From Tupaia tana (lineage: Eukaryota > Chordata > Mammalia > Scandentia > Tupaiidae): a stretch of 64,000 nt of DNA. This document shows, one piece after another, positions 34,546 through 45,843 of this stretch; the first letter of the stretch is position 1; the number at the start of each line of letters is the position of its first letter. Position numbers and translations under genes: made by a program. The stretch lies in NCBI GenBank assembly GCA_026018925.1, contig JAKSZU010000016.1:8140940-8204939 (forward strand), in the 5' to 3' direction. The notes beneath the pieces were generated by a model. It searched no databases. It saw nothing but the letters and a program-made list of their open reading frames with translations, and was not told the origin of the DNA.

Positions 34546-35060
34546 GGTAGGAGGGGGTGCCTCCAGCACCCAGACCCCCTTACTAGGCCTGTGGCTCCAT
34601 CCCTTAGATGCCATGAGCTGGACCCTTCTCCAGGGTGAACCGGAGCCTCCTCACCTGGCAAGCAGGGAGGTTATGCCCTCCTAGCAGAGCCGACGCTCAG
34701 CCAATGACTAACGCTGCAAAAGGCCAGTCCCTTGCTGCAAGGTAGGACAGTGATGTGGGGCTGTCCCCTCCTCAGGGCATGTTCATGGAGCTTCTTTCTC
34801 AGCCCCATGCAGGGTCCCTCACTCCCTCACGGGTTTTCCCCGCCATGCTGTCTCACTAAGCACCACTCACTCAAGACTCCCCATTGCAGGCTCTGCCTCT
34901 GGGGCTGCCAGTGTGACCTGCTGAACTCAGATGCAACTCCAGGTACACTTAGCAGCTTGGAAGGAAAGCTTCAAGTAAAACGTTCATGTATGTAGGTTTT
35001 TATTTTATTTTACGGATTTCAAATGAGATTCCAGAAAATACAGAGCCAGGATATGTTGTG
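34546..35060. other. unique sequence
   Basis: GC-richer, with no exon that I can support. Confidence 0.35.
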
Positions 35061-35079
35061 GTTCTGAAAGTGCACGGCC

Positions 35080-35280
35080 AAATTGTTTTTCTGTTGGGAT
35101 TGTCCCAGCTGGGCTACCAACAGCAACGTTTTCAGAGTACAAGGAACGGCACAGCCGCCAGCGCCAGAAGTGAGTCCAAACTAGTAAGGCTACAGTACGC
35201 CTGCTTTTATTTGTGTATCTTGGATTGCTAATGAGGTGAACATTTTCCCGTATTTGCCTACTAATTGCACATCTTTCTTA
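35080..35280 (-). repeat. L1 3' fragment, antisense
   Basis: 'ggccaaattgtttttctgtt' and 'ggattgctaatgaggtgaac' followed by 'attttcccgtatttgcctac' follow antisense L1 ORF2-end wording. Confidence 0.65.
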
Positions 35281-35739
35281 CGTGGGCCTCGAATCTAAAA
35301 AGAAAATTCCACACCAGGTTTCCAGAAGTTCCAACACCACGAGATCATTCTCGATGTGTGTGAGGCCTGCTCAGTTCCACGGAGGACAATTCCAAGTTTA
35401 GAAACTGGGCACAGTCGCAGGGGCTGTTTTTCCTGTGGAGAAAGGTTAAAGTAAAACAGATGTGAAGCTAGCCTCAAGTCGCTCTTCTTACACCGCATTA
35501 TTTGTAAGGGAAAGTTAACTCTTGAACTCACATGCAAAAGAATGCTGAAGAGATCATGCAATAGTCATTCAATGACTTTCACGTCTCTTTATGAATCAAA
35601 ACAAATGTATGAAATGAATGCCCTAAGCCTAGTTGCAATAAACTACTGCATTGCCCTCACTCCTTCCACTCATGCAGACTGCTTTGTTCTTCTGTCCCTC
35701 CCACAACCTTCTGTATCCTTCTCTTCAAGAGCTCTAAAC
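35281..35739. other. unique sequence
   Basis: Nothing recognised. Confidence 0.35.
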
Positions 35740-35994
35740 GTGGCCAGATGGTGGCATGGTGTGCTGGATCCCACATTGCCAACTGTGCAGTTGTTCCAGA
35801 CCCAGCAGATTGTAAAACATGCCAGCACAGGTGTGTGCATGCCCAAAAATCCCAAGAGAAGAACAGAAGAGAAGGGATTGTGGCGTGGCCAACCCTCTGG
35901 GGCCGGGGGTGATTTATCACTTTTTCTCTCTCTCTCTAGTGAGCACACACACTGTATGGCAAATTTTAAATTAAAAAAAAAAAAAAAAAAAAAC
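35740..35994 (+). mobile_element. SINE-A-related copy (old)
   Basis: 'gtggccagatggtggcatgg', then the body with 'agaagggattgtggcgtggc', and an A-tail near 35972-35993. Confidence 0.8.
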
Positions 35995-36061
35995 TTTAAG
36001 TGTAGATGTTTCCCAAATTTCTGTCCTTGGCCTTTAGTCATTTTTCCTTTACATTCTCTTG

Positions 36062-36158
36062 TGGTCCAGGGAGGATAGCCATGCTGTATCCCTTCTCCTC
36101 CATTTTATTCCTGGGATTTGGGGCACACATGCACACATACCTGGCATGGTTTTCCAGA
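36062..36158 (-). mobile_element. SINE-A body fragment
   Basis: Only the middle is left: 'gggaggatagccatgctgta' to 'catacctggcatggttttcc'. Both ends are missing. Confidence 0.65.
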
Positions 36159-36421
36159 GTGACTGTTCCTAATCTTTCCATTTCACTCAGGTAGCATGCT
36201 CTCCACAGTTTACATACTTCTCATTAAAGGCACAAAACAGAAGCTATTAGACAAATTCAGCTCAAACATGTGTTTCTGGTCTGTGTTAAGACTTTAAATT
36301 ACTTGCCAATATAAAAAATCTGGGAGATTTCATATCTAATTTCTACCTTCTCTTAAAAAAAAAAAAGATTCTATAGTATTGGGCTTCAAATCCAAATTCC
36401 TACATGGCAAAGTAATGATCT

Positions 36422-36658
36422 CCCCCCCCCCCCCCAGTTTTTGCCACATGTCATGTGTGCTTGCCAGAGAGAGAGAGAGACAATGAGAAAGGAAGTGGGG
36501 AATGGCCATGCTGCAATCCCTTCTTTTTCATTCTCCTCCTGGGGTTTTAGGCACTCACGCATACCCTGGCATGATTTTCAAGCCACAGGTCCAGGACTCA
36601 AACCGTGGTCGCCATGTGGGAGCCCAATGCCTTAACCACTTCACCACCTGCTGGCCCT
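36422..36658 (-). mobile_element. SINE-A-related copy with C14 at its tail side
   Basis: C14 at 36422-36435, then 'gtttttgccacatgtcatgt' to 'caccacctgctggccct'. The homopolymer stands where a T-tail would be expected. Confidence 0.82.
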
Positions 36659-36682
36659 ATGTGTCCCATATTTATTATTTTT

Positions 36683-36941
36683 AAAATTTTTTAGGTTTCT
36701 TTTTCCCATAGGGCATGTGCACTCACTGGAGAGAGAGAGAAAGAGAAAGGGAAAGTGAGAAAACACACCCCCCCCCCCCCCGAAGGGATGGGCAATCCCT
36801 TCTCCTCCGTTCTCCTCCTGGGATTTTGGGCACAGACACACATATGCCCAGTGTGATAGTCAAGCTGACAGGTCTGGGACTCGAACTGTGGTTAGCCATT
36901 TGGGAGTCCAGTGCCTTAGCTACCATGCCACCTACTACCCT
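36683..36941 (-). mobile_element. SINE-A-related copy with C14 in the palindrome
   Basis: 'ttttttaggtttctttttcc' tail side to 'catgccacctactaccct'. The body palindrome has become C14 at 36768-36781. Confidence 0.82.
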
Positions 36942-37076
36942 ATAATCTTCCTCTTTAAATGAGGCTTATACTGTCCAGTTTATCACAGTCTTCACTGCTT
37001 CCCATTGCCCTAACCTCCACATATCTTTGCCTCTTTTCTTGATATCCTTTCTTCTCTCCCATGCTCCTTCTCTCCC

Positions 37077-37162
37077 TCCTTCCTTTCTTCTCTCCTTCCT
37101 TCCTCCCTCCCTTCCTTCCTTCCTTCCTTCCTTCCTTCCTTCCTTCCTTCCTTCCTTCCTTC
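37077..37162. repeat. (TTCC)n microsatellite
   Basis: Perfect TTCC units at about 37110-37162, within a longer pyrimidine tract starting near 37020. Confidence 0.95.
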
Positions 37163-38154
37163 ATTCCTATACCTATCTTTTGCTGAGATTCTCTCCCTTT
37201 GTGCCTCCTTGAATTCATCTCTCTACACGGCATAGCCCATTTGTTTAAGAATGGAGAGGGGTCCGCCTTTCCTGACTCCCCACTATCACCACTACCAAGC
37301 TCATCGCTAATTGTGGTATGTATACCTGTGTGCAATTATCTATAAACACGGGGTCAAACCTGCAACACACTTGCTATATGTGAGGGGCTTCACAAATCAA
37401 ATCAAATAGAATATGGTCCTTGGCAGCCTAGAGTGCAAAGTGCAGAAAATGCCGGGATAAAACGTTGAGTATGATGCTGTAGGGGATGAAGGAAAGGCAT
37501 TTGAACCAGGCTTTCTGAAGTAAATGACTCACTTCATCTGATATTTGAAGAGCAAGGAGAAATTAGTTTAACTCGTAAGTTTAGGAAAAATGAATTTCAG
37601 GTAAGGAAAGCAGTATCTGAGATTGAGTGTAAAGTGCACACTGAATATGTGGATTTGCGGTCAGTTCTATATTGCCACAGATAAGGGTGCACTCCCTGAA
37701 GTCTTGAAAATGAGGAAAGGGTCATTTTTACCTACTCCCTTTTTTCAAAGTCTTGTTCTCTTTGATCCCAATTAAAATTGTAGAATTAATAAAATATCAC
37801 AACTAACATAAATAAAAGCAATTGCATTATGAAAGATTAAACTTTTAACTTGAGACACATTTTTTTTTAAAAAATTATTTATTATCATAATTGTGTTTAA
37901 ATTACATTGAATCACATATATCTTTACAGTGTATTACATTTCTTTTTCCAGAAGGAATACCATGCATATCAGTCAAGACAAAGACATTACTATCCACATC
38001 GTCATCATCAAATAGCTTTTCATCATTTGAGACATACATTTTTAAATGTAGTTGTATATTATTTTGTGCATATCAAGCCTACTATAGAGTTTTCTCTGGA
38101 AGCAAGAGTTTGTAAGGAAGTTTGAAAGCAAGAACACATCATAGGCCCTTTTTT
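37163..38154. other. unique sequence, part possibly L2
   Basis: 37330-37640 has weak L2-like wording ('gaaggaaaggcatttgaacc'). The rest is unique and AT-rich. Confidence 0.3.
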
Positions 38155-38161
38155 TATTTAA

Positions 38162-38392
38162 AAAAAAAGGAATTTCATGATAGAGCGTGTGTAGGCATGC
38201 ATATGTATGAAAGAGAAAGTGAGGGAGAATGTCCTTTCAGTGGGGTCTGGCTGTGCTGTGAGCCCCTTCCCCCAGACAGCTCTTCAGGATGAGCACACAG
38301 GAACCCAAACCTGAGGTTGCCAATGTGGCTTCCAGCACTGCAGTTCAGCATGCCACCCACTGAGCTGCAGATGTTGGGCCAATCTAAAGCAT
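38162..38392 (-). mobile_element. diverged SINE-B-like copy
   Basis: 'gtggggtctggctgtgctgt', 'ggaacccaaacctgaggttg' and 'cacccactgagctgcagatg' suggest an old tRNA-derived copy. Assignment to SINE-B is tentative. Confidence 0.5.
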
Positions 38393-39375
38393 TTTTAACA
38401 CCAATCCTAACTTGTTACTTTGTTTTCAAAGCCAGTAATTTAAAAATTAAAGAAAATTGTTTCAATGAAAACTGGATAAAGAACATGCAAGTCTTGCTTA
38501 CTTAATTGGAGTAAAATAAGAACCAATATTTTCCAAATTATTTTCTGGAAGTTGCAACTAAATCAAATCTGATTCCATGAATCTCCTCTTGGGGATTGTT
38601 TGGCAAATATAAAACGTGAGTAAACATTTCCTCCCAAACTTCCAAGTGGAAATTTCTGCCACAATGTTGGGATAATATTACCTGAATTTATCTCTCAGGC
38701 AGACTAGATGATATTATCTATTTCTTGTCCTGGAATCACTTTCAAGAATTGAATCAGAAAGATAGGAGACCAATTTCAGTAGCCATTTCTTCTCCCTATA
38801 GCTAAATTTTGGTTCTAACTGCCTGAAATATTTCTTAATACACATTAATGTTAGTGCTAACCTCTTAAAATTTCAGGTTCTATATACAAAATCCAAATAT
38901 ATCTGCCAAATATGCCAAGCAACAGTGAAAGAGGTATCAGTTTGTAATTCTGAAGTAATTGGTGATTTCCTTGATATGTTGAAAATAAGGCCCCTGCATT
39001 CTTGACCCAAATATCTTTACTTTTGATAACTAACAAACTTCAGAATACAACTTAAGAACTTTGTCATGAGAATTTAAATACTCACAAAGCAAGGCACATA
39101 CTCTAGCACTTTCCACAGGAATGACTACCTTGATAATGGTATGAATAACTCACATGGAAAGGAAAGGTTGGATGGTTAGCATAAATAACCGATTTTCTTT
39201 CCCTACTCATTCCTCCCTGTGAATTCCATGTTGCTGGATTGCTGGAGCACTATTAAATGCATATCCTTATCAATTCTTTTAGCTCATTTGTTCAGAAGAT
39301 TTTGAAAGAACTGCAAAGTTATTATTAGATTTAGTTGTAGCTACAAAGCCTTGAAAAAACAGCTCCTATTCTTTC
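38393..39375. other. unique AT-rich sequence
   Basis: About 1 kb without recognised repeats or exons. Confidence 0.4.
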
Positions 39376-39387
39376 ACACCAATTATT

Positions 39388-39430
39388 TATTTATTTATTT
39401 ATTTTTTGCTTTACAGTGCATGCACTCACC

Positions 39431-39462
<32 letters not shown>

Positions 39463-39605
39463 AGAGAACGTGAGAAAGCACCCCCAAGGGCAATGCTCCA
39501 CTACAGTCCATTCTCCTTCATTCTCTTCTGGGTATTTTGGGCATACACGTAGAAGCACTTGGTGAGTTTTTCAAGCCACGTGACTGGCCCTCCACATCAT
39601 CTTTA
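39388..39605 (-). mobile_element. SINE-A copy with deleted tRNA-like middle
   Basis: TTTA tail, 'ttgctttacagtgcatgcac', a GA run, body, then 'ttttcaagccacgtgactgg' running straight to 'ccctcca'. The box B region is missing. A 10-bp duplication, 'caccaattat', flanks it near 39378-39387 and 39608-39617. Confidence 0.8.
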
Positions 39606-39617
39606 ATCACCAATTAT

Positions 39618-40090
39618 GCAGAAACATATGGCACAGCACAGAGTTCTTGGGAGCAATTATAAGATACATCAAACTAATCCCATGATTTGATCTTTTGCAA
39701 AACTCAGATGTGATATTACCAGGTAAGACATTCCATTTGCCTGACTGTAGCATCCAAAAAGAAAATTTTTGAAATAACACCTAAATATCCTGTTAGAGAA
39801 CTTATGTCAACATTCATAATACACAGTTTCCCAAGAATTGCTCCAGTATTGTGAAGTTTAATCCTCCTGTAAATTAAAAAGACTAGTTTATAAAAAATAC
39901 TTTTAGCCATTACAGTTTCTTCATAATATGACATTATTTAATATTATATGCTGCAGAGATGTTATTTATTGTATGCACTCTGTCATACTGAAGTCTACCA
40001 TATAAAAATAGGCTTGTGTGAATTTGATTTAAATGTTATTAAAGCTGAGACAGGTGCAAAATGGCTCTTTTGATTGGTGTTTTTATTTTA
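39618..40090. other. unique AT-rich sequence
   Basis: Nothing recognised. Confidence 0.35.
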
Positions 40091-40098
40091 TTTTTTTT

Positions 40099-40340
40099 TT
40101 AGTTTTTTTCTTCTATGAGTAAAAGAGACACAGAGACCAGGAGAAAGAGAGAGAAGAAAGACAACACCCTCAATAGAGTCTTTATGCCATGACCCACTCC
40201 CAACCTCAGCCAGTCCAGATCATAGGCATGAGTGAGCCCAGCATACTCAGGAGCATCTCCAGATTTAAACCTGGAACCTTCCCATGTGGGTCAGCTTCCC
40301 AGAGTGTCACATTCATCACTGCACTGCCATTCAGTCCCTG
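40099..40340 (-). mobile_element. SINE-B copy, antisense
   Basis: T-rich tail then 'cttctatgagtaaaagagac', 'caccctcaatagagtcttta', 'aaacctggaaccttcccatg' and 'actgccattcagtccctg'. Confidence 0.78.
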
Positions 40341-40952
40341 AGTATTTTTTGACATAAAATATACTAAGTTGAATTCCTGTAGTTTGCAATATATTTGGAT
40401 TTAACTTTGATATAGACATGAGTGGGTCTTTAAAATTTGTGTTGGCTGCCAGATATAGCTGTCTTATAGAAAAATATTGTCTTAATAAGAATTATTTTCA
40501 AGAGTGCAATGCTGGTTTTGAAGAGTAATGAGTGATGCTGATGGTGGTTGGCATATAATAGCTAGCTTCCTTTCCTATCTGAGCCCCGTAAGCAAAATAT
40601 TTGTTCATTCTATGCATACACCCATGTCAGTAGTCTAAAACATGCCATTCTTTACTGAAAATTTAGAGAAGGTTTAAAATATTTTTGGCAACTTTTTTTT
40701 AAACTTACTATTCAACTACATTTAAACAATAAAAAGATATATAAAGAAATAAGAATCATTTCCCCAATCTCTTTTCAAATTAAATTTCTTAATGTAAATG
40801 AAGTTATCTGTCTACTGTCTTCTTAATGCAACTGCAAACATATATATTCAAATTTATATTAACATGTAAATATATATGCAGTATATTTATTTTATAAAAT
40901 AGTATTGCATATATTTCTGCAACTTGCATTATCATGTGACCATTTCTCATCT
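40341..40952. other. unique AT-rich sequence
   Basis: No gene. 40690-40950 has vague resemblance to antisense L1 3' UTR, too weak to call. Confidence 0.3.
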
Positions 40953-40967
40953 TAAAGAGAATAAACA

Positions 40968-41203
40968 GGGACCAGCAGTTAGCGTAATGGCTATGTCGCT
41001 GGACTCCCATGTAGTCGACCGCGGTTTGCGTCCCGGACCCGATGGCTTAAACTCACGCCGGGCGCGTGTGCGTGCGTGCCCAAGATCCCAAGAGGAGAAT
41101 GGAGGAGAAGGGATTGCGGCGTGGCCATCCCCCCTGGGGGGTGATTTCTCGCTTTCTATCTCTCTGTCTCTCTCTGTCTGTCTGGTGAGCGCACGCGCCC
41201 TAT

Positions 41204-41238
<35 letters not shown>
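40968..41238 (+). mobile_element. SINE-A copy, young
   Basis: Near-consensus, box A 'tagcgtaatgg', box B 'ggtttgcgtcc', CpGs largely intact, and an A-run at 41209-41238. Target 'aaagagaataaaca' before 40968 matches 'gaaaagaataaaca' at 41239-41252. The 'cctctc' before the A-tail is missing. Confidence 0.95.
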
Positions 41239-41240
<2 letters not shown>

Positions 41241-41252
41241 AAAGAATAAACA

Positions 41253-42029
41253 AAGCAAAGGGAAATGAAAGGAAGATAAATATTGACGTGAAAACATGTG
41301 ACAGTATAAAACTCACCAGCCGAACATCTACAAAAAGAGAAAAGATAAATGATTCAATCCTTACCATTATGAAAACCTCCAGGTAGCAAACAAATACAGG
41401 AGAAAAAAGAATATAAGAAAACACAAAACAATCAGGAACCAACTAACAAAATGGCAGATATAAATCATACATATCACAATGTCATTAACTGTAAAAGGAT
41501 TAAATTCCTGAACAAATAGTGGGTTACATTCAGGAGAGGAACACTGAGTTTGAAATCCCATTTCAGAGCAAATCTGCTCTTTACTCCAGAGGTAGAAACT
41601 ACTTCTTTTGTAAGGTTGCTCACTGTAAATACCACCCTGAGAAAAGGCTGGATAGAAAAATGATCAAGGCTTTTTGCATGTTTAGTATTCACAGCAAGAC
41701 AAGTGAGAATAGGAGACCTACAGAAGAGTGTCTTAACATCGGCCTTTAGTCTTCATGTTAGGTTAGTGAGAAATAATGATTTGCTGTGAGTCACTGCACT
41801 GTTAGAGTTGTTTTGTTACACAACAAAGTGCAGCTTTGCACTTTTGTACAGACAAAAATCCATCAATGCTTGTATATTTATCTTATATTTTATCACCTTA
41901 TCTAGTTATTTTATTTTAAAAAGTTTTGATACAGTTTCCAAAGGTTTCTAAATATGATAATATTTTCCACATCAAATGAATTCTTTTTTCCTAGTAGTTA
42001 CTGAGCTGTTGGAATGATATTTTTTCATA
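41253..42029. other. unique sequence
   Basis: Nothing recognised. Confidence 0.35.
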
Positions 42030-42123
42030 TGATATATTTTCAATCATGATATATTTTCAATCATGATATATTTTCCTATGTTTTTCTATGCAAAAATGTG
42101 TCATGACTTTTCTGACAACCCAG
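42030..42123. mobile_element. mariner-type miniature with expanded left half
   Basis: The right half 'tttttctatgcaaaaatgtg' plus 'tcatgacttttctgacaacc' and the final TA at 42124-42125 match the elements at 14019 and 19488. The left half is a run of three copies of a roughly 17-bp unit around 'caatcatgatatatttt', which itself looks like the inner left end. Confidence 0.75.
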
Positions 42124-42125
42124 TA

Positions 42126-42879
42126 TGTTATCATTGATTACATTATTTTTAATCTGAAGTATTAGCTTAAATCTTCAAAAAATTTGAATAATAATGATAG
42201 TAATTATGCTATTCATTAGGTTATTATCTCTTAGTTCTAGATCTACCTTTTGATATTCTGCTTGTGAGGCCTGGATCGGAACTCTACAAACCACATATTT
42301 TTGCTTTGTAAGTTGGTTCTCCATTTAACAAGTTGGTTCCCCATTAAATTCTGTTGACAGAGGTGCTGTAGGGAGCTCACATTTTACAGAAGACGGAACT
42401 GGTCTCTTCCTGTTTACTTTTTGTGATCTTCCTATATGTTCCCTGTTCTTGTCATCCTACCAGTGGTGCTTCATCTTGGCAACAGCCATTTCTTCCTGTA
42501 GAAAAAATGAATCAAATGAACAATTTGTTTGTTTTTAATATTTGCAGAAACCACCTATTGCATCCTCTTTCAAAGATACCATGAGCACCCTCTACTCCAA
42601 AGTTCGAGTTTCATTTCCAAGACAGTCCTTCTCTAGGCTTCTAAGTTTTAATAAATCCAGACACTCTTCCTAATCCCACCTAATCACAGAGGGGTAGCTG
42701 CTTTTGCAATTTTTACTTCTATAATCCAATTTTTTTTACATACCTCATAAACAATTTAACACCTAATTAGTTATTTACATTAGATTCTCTCTGCTAAAAT
42801 AACTGGTGTGGCATCTCCTCTTGGCTGACCCAATCGGTACAGTAGGTATTTCTACATATTTCTTGATTTTTAACAATGG
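42126..42879. other. unique AT-rich sequence
   Basis: Nothing recognised. Confidence 0.35.
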
Positions 42880-43245
42880 TTCTTTTAACATTGTGGTGGC
42901 TGGTTTTAGGTTTCTGGTTAACCACTGCTAAAGTTTACCAAATGTATTTCTCGTATATATTGACAAATACATATGTTTTTTCTTCCTTAATTGTTAATGT
43001 AAGAAACAAGATTTTAAAATGTTGACTCATCCTTATATTCCTGGAATAAACAGCTAAGTTGACACATGTAGTACCTACTATAATGTTCTGAAGACTTTAT
43101 ATTAATTCACTTAACAAACCTACTTGTCCATGGCTTAGAATTACATTACCAAATTTGAATTGCCAAATGTTTATTTAGAATTTATAACTGAAATTGGACT
43201 GTATTTAGAATTTTATACCTTGTATTATTCTTTTTTATATCTGTC
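42880..43245 (-). repeat. L1 ORF2 fragment, antisense
   Basis: 'gttgactcatccttatattc', 'ctggaataaacagctaagtt' and 'gaaattggactgtatttag' correspond to the antisense ORF2 passage that usually includes 'aaccatccttgcatccctgg' and 'gatattggcctgtag'. Confidence 0.65.
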
Positions 43246-43249
43246 TTAT

Positions 43250-43376
43250 CTCCTCTCTTGAACTGAAAGATCATCGAAAGTCAGTGCTTTACTAATATCT
43301 TTCTCCTACACAGTCAATATCTGGTATTTTGCACACAGCATGTGACTAATGTGTGTTGAATGAATAAACACATTTA
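43250..43376 (+). repeat. L2 3' end
   Basis: 'cagtcaatatctggtatttt' followed by 'cacacagcatgtgactaatg' and 'ttgaatgaataaac' is the L2 3' terminus in sense. Confidence 0.7.
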
Positions 43377-44577
43377 TAGGTCTTAAAATAAGCCTATTAC
43401 TTGAAAAATTAGCATTATTCTGTAATATAAAGCCCATTGAGAATATTTATAATAAATTAAAAATCTTTAGCCATATATTTCATATTAATTTAAATACAAT
43501 TTTAGGCACATGTGTTCATTTCAGAACTCTGAAACCTTTAAAACTGCTGCAGATCTTGTCTTTTCAAATGTCTCTCCATAGAGTTTTGTAATTCTCCAAA
43601 ATGTAGTTAATAAGAGCAGTTACCATTGTAACCTTTGTGATATAGATTATACCAAAAATTATTTCTTTTTCCAGAAGATTAAAGACAAATTAGTAGAACA
43701 TATACATCAAAGATTCTTAATGTATAAAACCATTTTCAACAGAATGCTTTTTATTTAAGTCAAAATTGGATTTCCATGGTTTGGGGCTCCAGGGCTTCTA
43801 AGGTTCTGCTCCTGTAGATTCAAGACATGTACTAAACAATCAAAGATTATCATGTTGTCCCTGCAAGGCACTGACTAAAGGAACTAGCAACTCTTGTATG
43901 GTTTAGCTTTGCTTGAATTGTTCCCTTCAAAGCAGTTATTAGTATGTCTTTGTCATTAAGTATCAGGACAATATGTTTATTATTTATTTGTGTGTGTTTA
44001 AAATTCCATTTTAAGGACGTCTTGTGGGGCACAGAACAATATCGGCCAACAGACAAGAAAAATGTATCCTTTCTCACCAAGGATTTTGCAGTGTAATGGA
44101 GAGAACATGTGCAGACCGAAATTTTTGTTGGAAATCAAAGACAAACGGTTTTCAATTCCAATAGCACTAGGAAGAATAATCTATCAAAATGGGAAGGGCA
44201 TAGTGGTAAAGGGCACCTTGAAGGTTTTTTCCCGATTGTTTTATGTAGTTGCTGTTGTTCGAACACCAGGCTCTAATTTTAAGGTGGCTGGGGAGGTAAT
44301 TGTTGGACATTTATGGTGATAATACAAAACATTTCTTTTGCTCACATCCTCATGTGAAGCAATCATGTAAACCATGACAATAGGAATTATTTGAGTAATA
44401 TTTACTTTTTAACCTTCCCTACTACCCTAAAGTCTATAACTAATGTTTATTATAAAGATATGTACCCCTTTTCACTGAAAACAGTAGCTTCATAAAGCTC
44501 AGGCTAGATTTCTTTGAGAAAAATACTCTATTTTCATTTATTACACAGTCTAAAAGTGACCTAAAGTGCATTTTCAG
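43377..44577. other. unique AT-rich sequence
   Basis: No exon supported. 44080-44130 has weak L2-like wording. Confidence 0.35.
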
Positions 44578-44578
44578 T

Positions 44579-44610
<32 letters not shown>
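44578..44610. repeat. (GT)n microsatellite
   Basis: About 13 clean GT units after an interrupted start. Confidence 0.95.
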
Positions 44611-45200
44611 CGTATTCCCAGAAATGGGAAAAATCAGTTTTGAAAACCACACTATTTTGATGACAGTCATCTAATTTTAGAAGTAAGTGATGGTATAGAA
44701 TGATACTTGTTTATATCAAGTATAGTTTATATTACTATCCTAAATTTTTATCTCAGTTTTTACTTTTTCTTGTCATAGGTTTTCTTGGTTAATGATTTAA
44801 GGTTAAGAAAATAAGAAATAAATACATATAGTTTGAGGGTGTTAAGTGATAGATTCAAGATTCTATTTCAGGGCAATAAAAATAGCAACTTCAGGGAATT
44901 TGTTTTTCTTTTGAATTAGTTTATTAAAAAATGCAAATTTTCTCATTCATGTAGATTATATGATATTTAAAAATACTGGAATGTTGGCAGTTTAAAATTC
45001 CACATAGTTAAATAAAGAAGAGGTTTGTTCAATGCTTCCACCAGCTTTCTGAATGCCAACCAAAGGATAAAGGCATAAAACATACATTTATTAATATGGT
45101 GTTAGCAGCTTCTTTATGGTATGACTGGAGGACTGTTCAGTTTTCTGTATAGTTTCTCATTTTTTGTGTGTGTGATTTAATTTTTACTATGTGATTGTTT
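44611..45200. other. unique AT-rich sequence
   Basis: Nothing recognised. Confidence 0.35.
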
Positions 45201-45216
45201 AAAAACTGACAATTGT

Positions 45217-45487
45217 GGGAACCAGCAGTTAGCGTAATGGCTATGTTGCTGGACTCCCACGTAGTGGACCGCGGTTCGCGTCCCGGACCCAGTGGCTTAA
45301 AACTCACGCCGGGCGCGTATGTGTGCGTGCCCAAGATCCCGAAAGGAGAATGGAGGAGAAGGGATTGCAGTGTGACCATCCCCCCTGGGGGGGTGATTTC
45401 TCGCTTTCTGTCTCTATGTCTCTCTCTGTCTGGCGAGCACATGCACCCTATAGGAAAAATCTCTCAAAAAAATAAAATAAAATAAAT
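45217..45487 (+). mobile_element. SINE-A copy, subfamily b
   Basis: Starts 'gggaaccagcagttagcg' with box B 'ggttcgcgtcc' and 'ggcttaaaactcacgcc'. A 16-bp target, 'aaaaactgacaattgt' at 45201-45216, matches 'ataaaactgacgattgt' ending at 45503. The tail is AAATA-rich. Confidence 0.95.
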
Positions 45488-45589
45488 AAAACTGACGATT
45501 GTATTCTTACAAAAAAAGTATAGCCCAAAGAAAGAATATTATATTGAGCAAATGTTAATGGAAAATTACTTAGGACACTGTCTTGATTT

Positions 45590-45843
45590 TATTTATTTAT
45601 TTTTTTAAGAGAGATTTTTGCTACAGGGCATGTGTACTTGCCAGATACAGAGAGATAGCGAGAAATCACCCCCCAGGAAGATGGCCACGCTGCAATCCCC
45701 CTCTCCTCCATTCTCCTCTCAAGATCTGGGGCACGCACGCACATACACCCCAGCGTGAATTTAAGCCACCAGGCCCAGGACTTGAACTGTGGTAGACTAC
45801 ACGAGAGTTCAGTGACGTAACCATTACACCACCTGCTGGCCCC
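45590..45843 (-). mobile_element. SINE-A copy (older), tail to tail with 45217-45487
   Basis: 'gagagatttttgctacaggg' to 'caccacctgctggcccc'. It is about 100 bp from, and inverted relative to, the previous copy. Confidence 0.88.

Noticed and set aside
34108-34614. Longest minus-strand open stretch nearby (168 codons)
   Set aside because: It spans a SINE-B copy in antisense and GC-richer unique DNA. The product resembles no family that I know, and GC content alone explains the openness.
34986-35231. Possible exon with 'NEIPENTEPGYVVVLKVHG'-like translation
   Set aside because: The right part matches antisense L1 wording, and there is no consistent splice acceptor and donor pair.
35542-36078. 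178-codon open frame
   Set aside because: It runs through an old SINE-A-related copy and its A-tail, encoding a lysine run. A repeat artefact.
37077-37162. CRISPR-like regular repeat
   Set aside because: A 4-bp unit microsatellite with no spacers, in a mammalian genome.
36955-37335. Open frame with KEGR repeats
   Set aside because: Direct translation of the (TTCC)n microsatellite on the minus strand.
44062-44319. 85-codon frame in AT-rich DNA
   Set aside because: Translation does not resemble any family that I recognise. Part of the DNA has L2-like wording, and splice context is absent.
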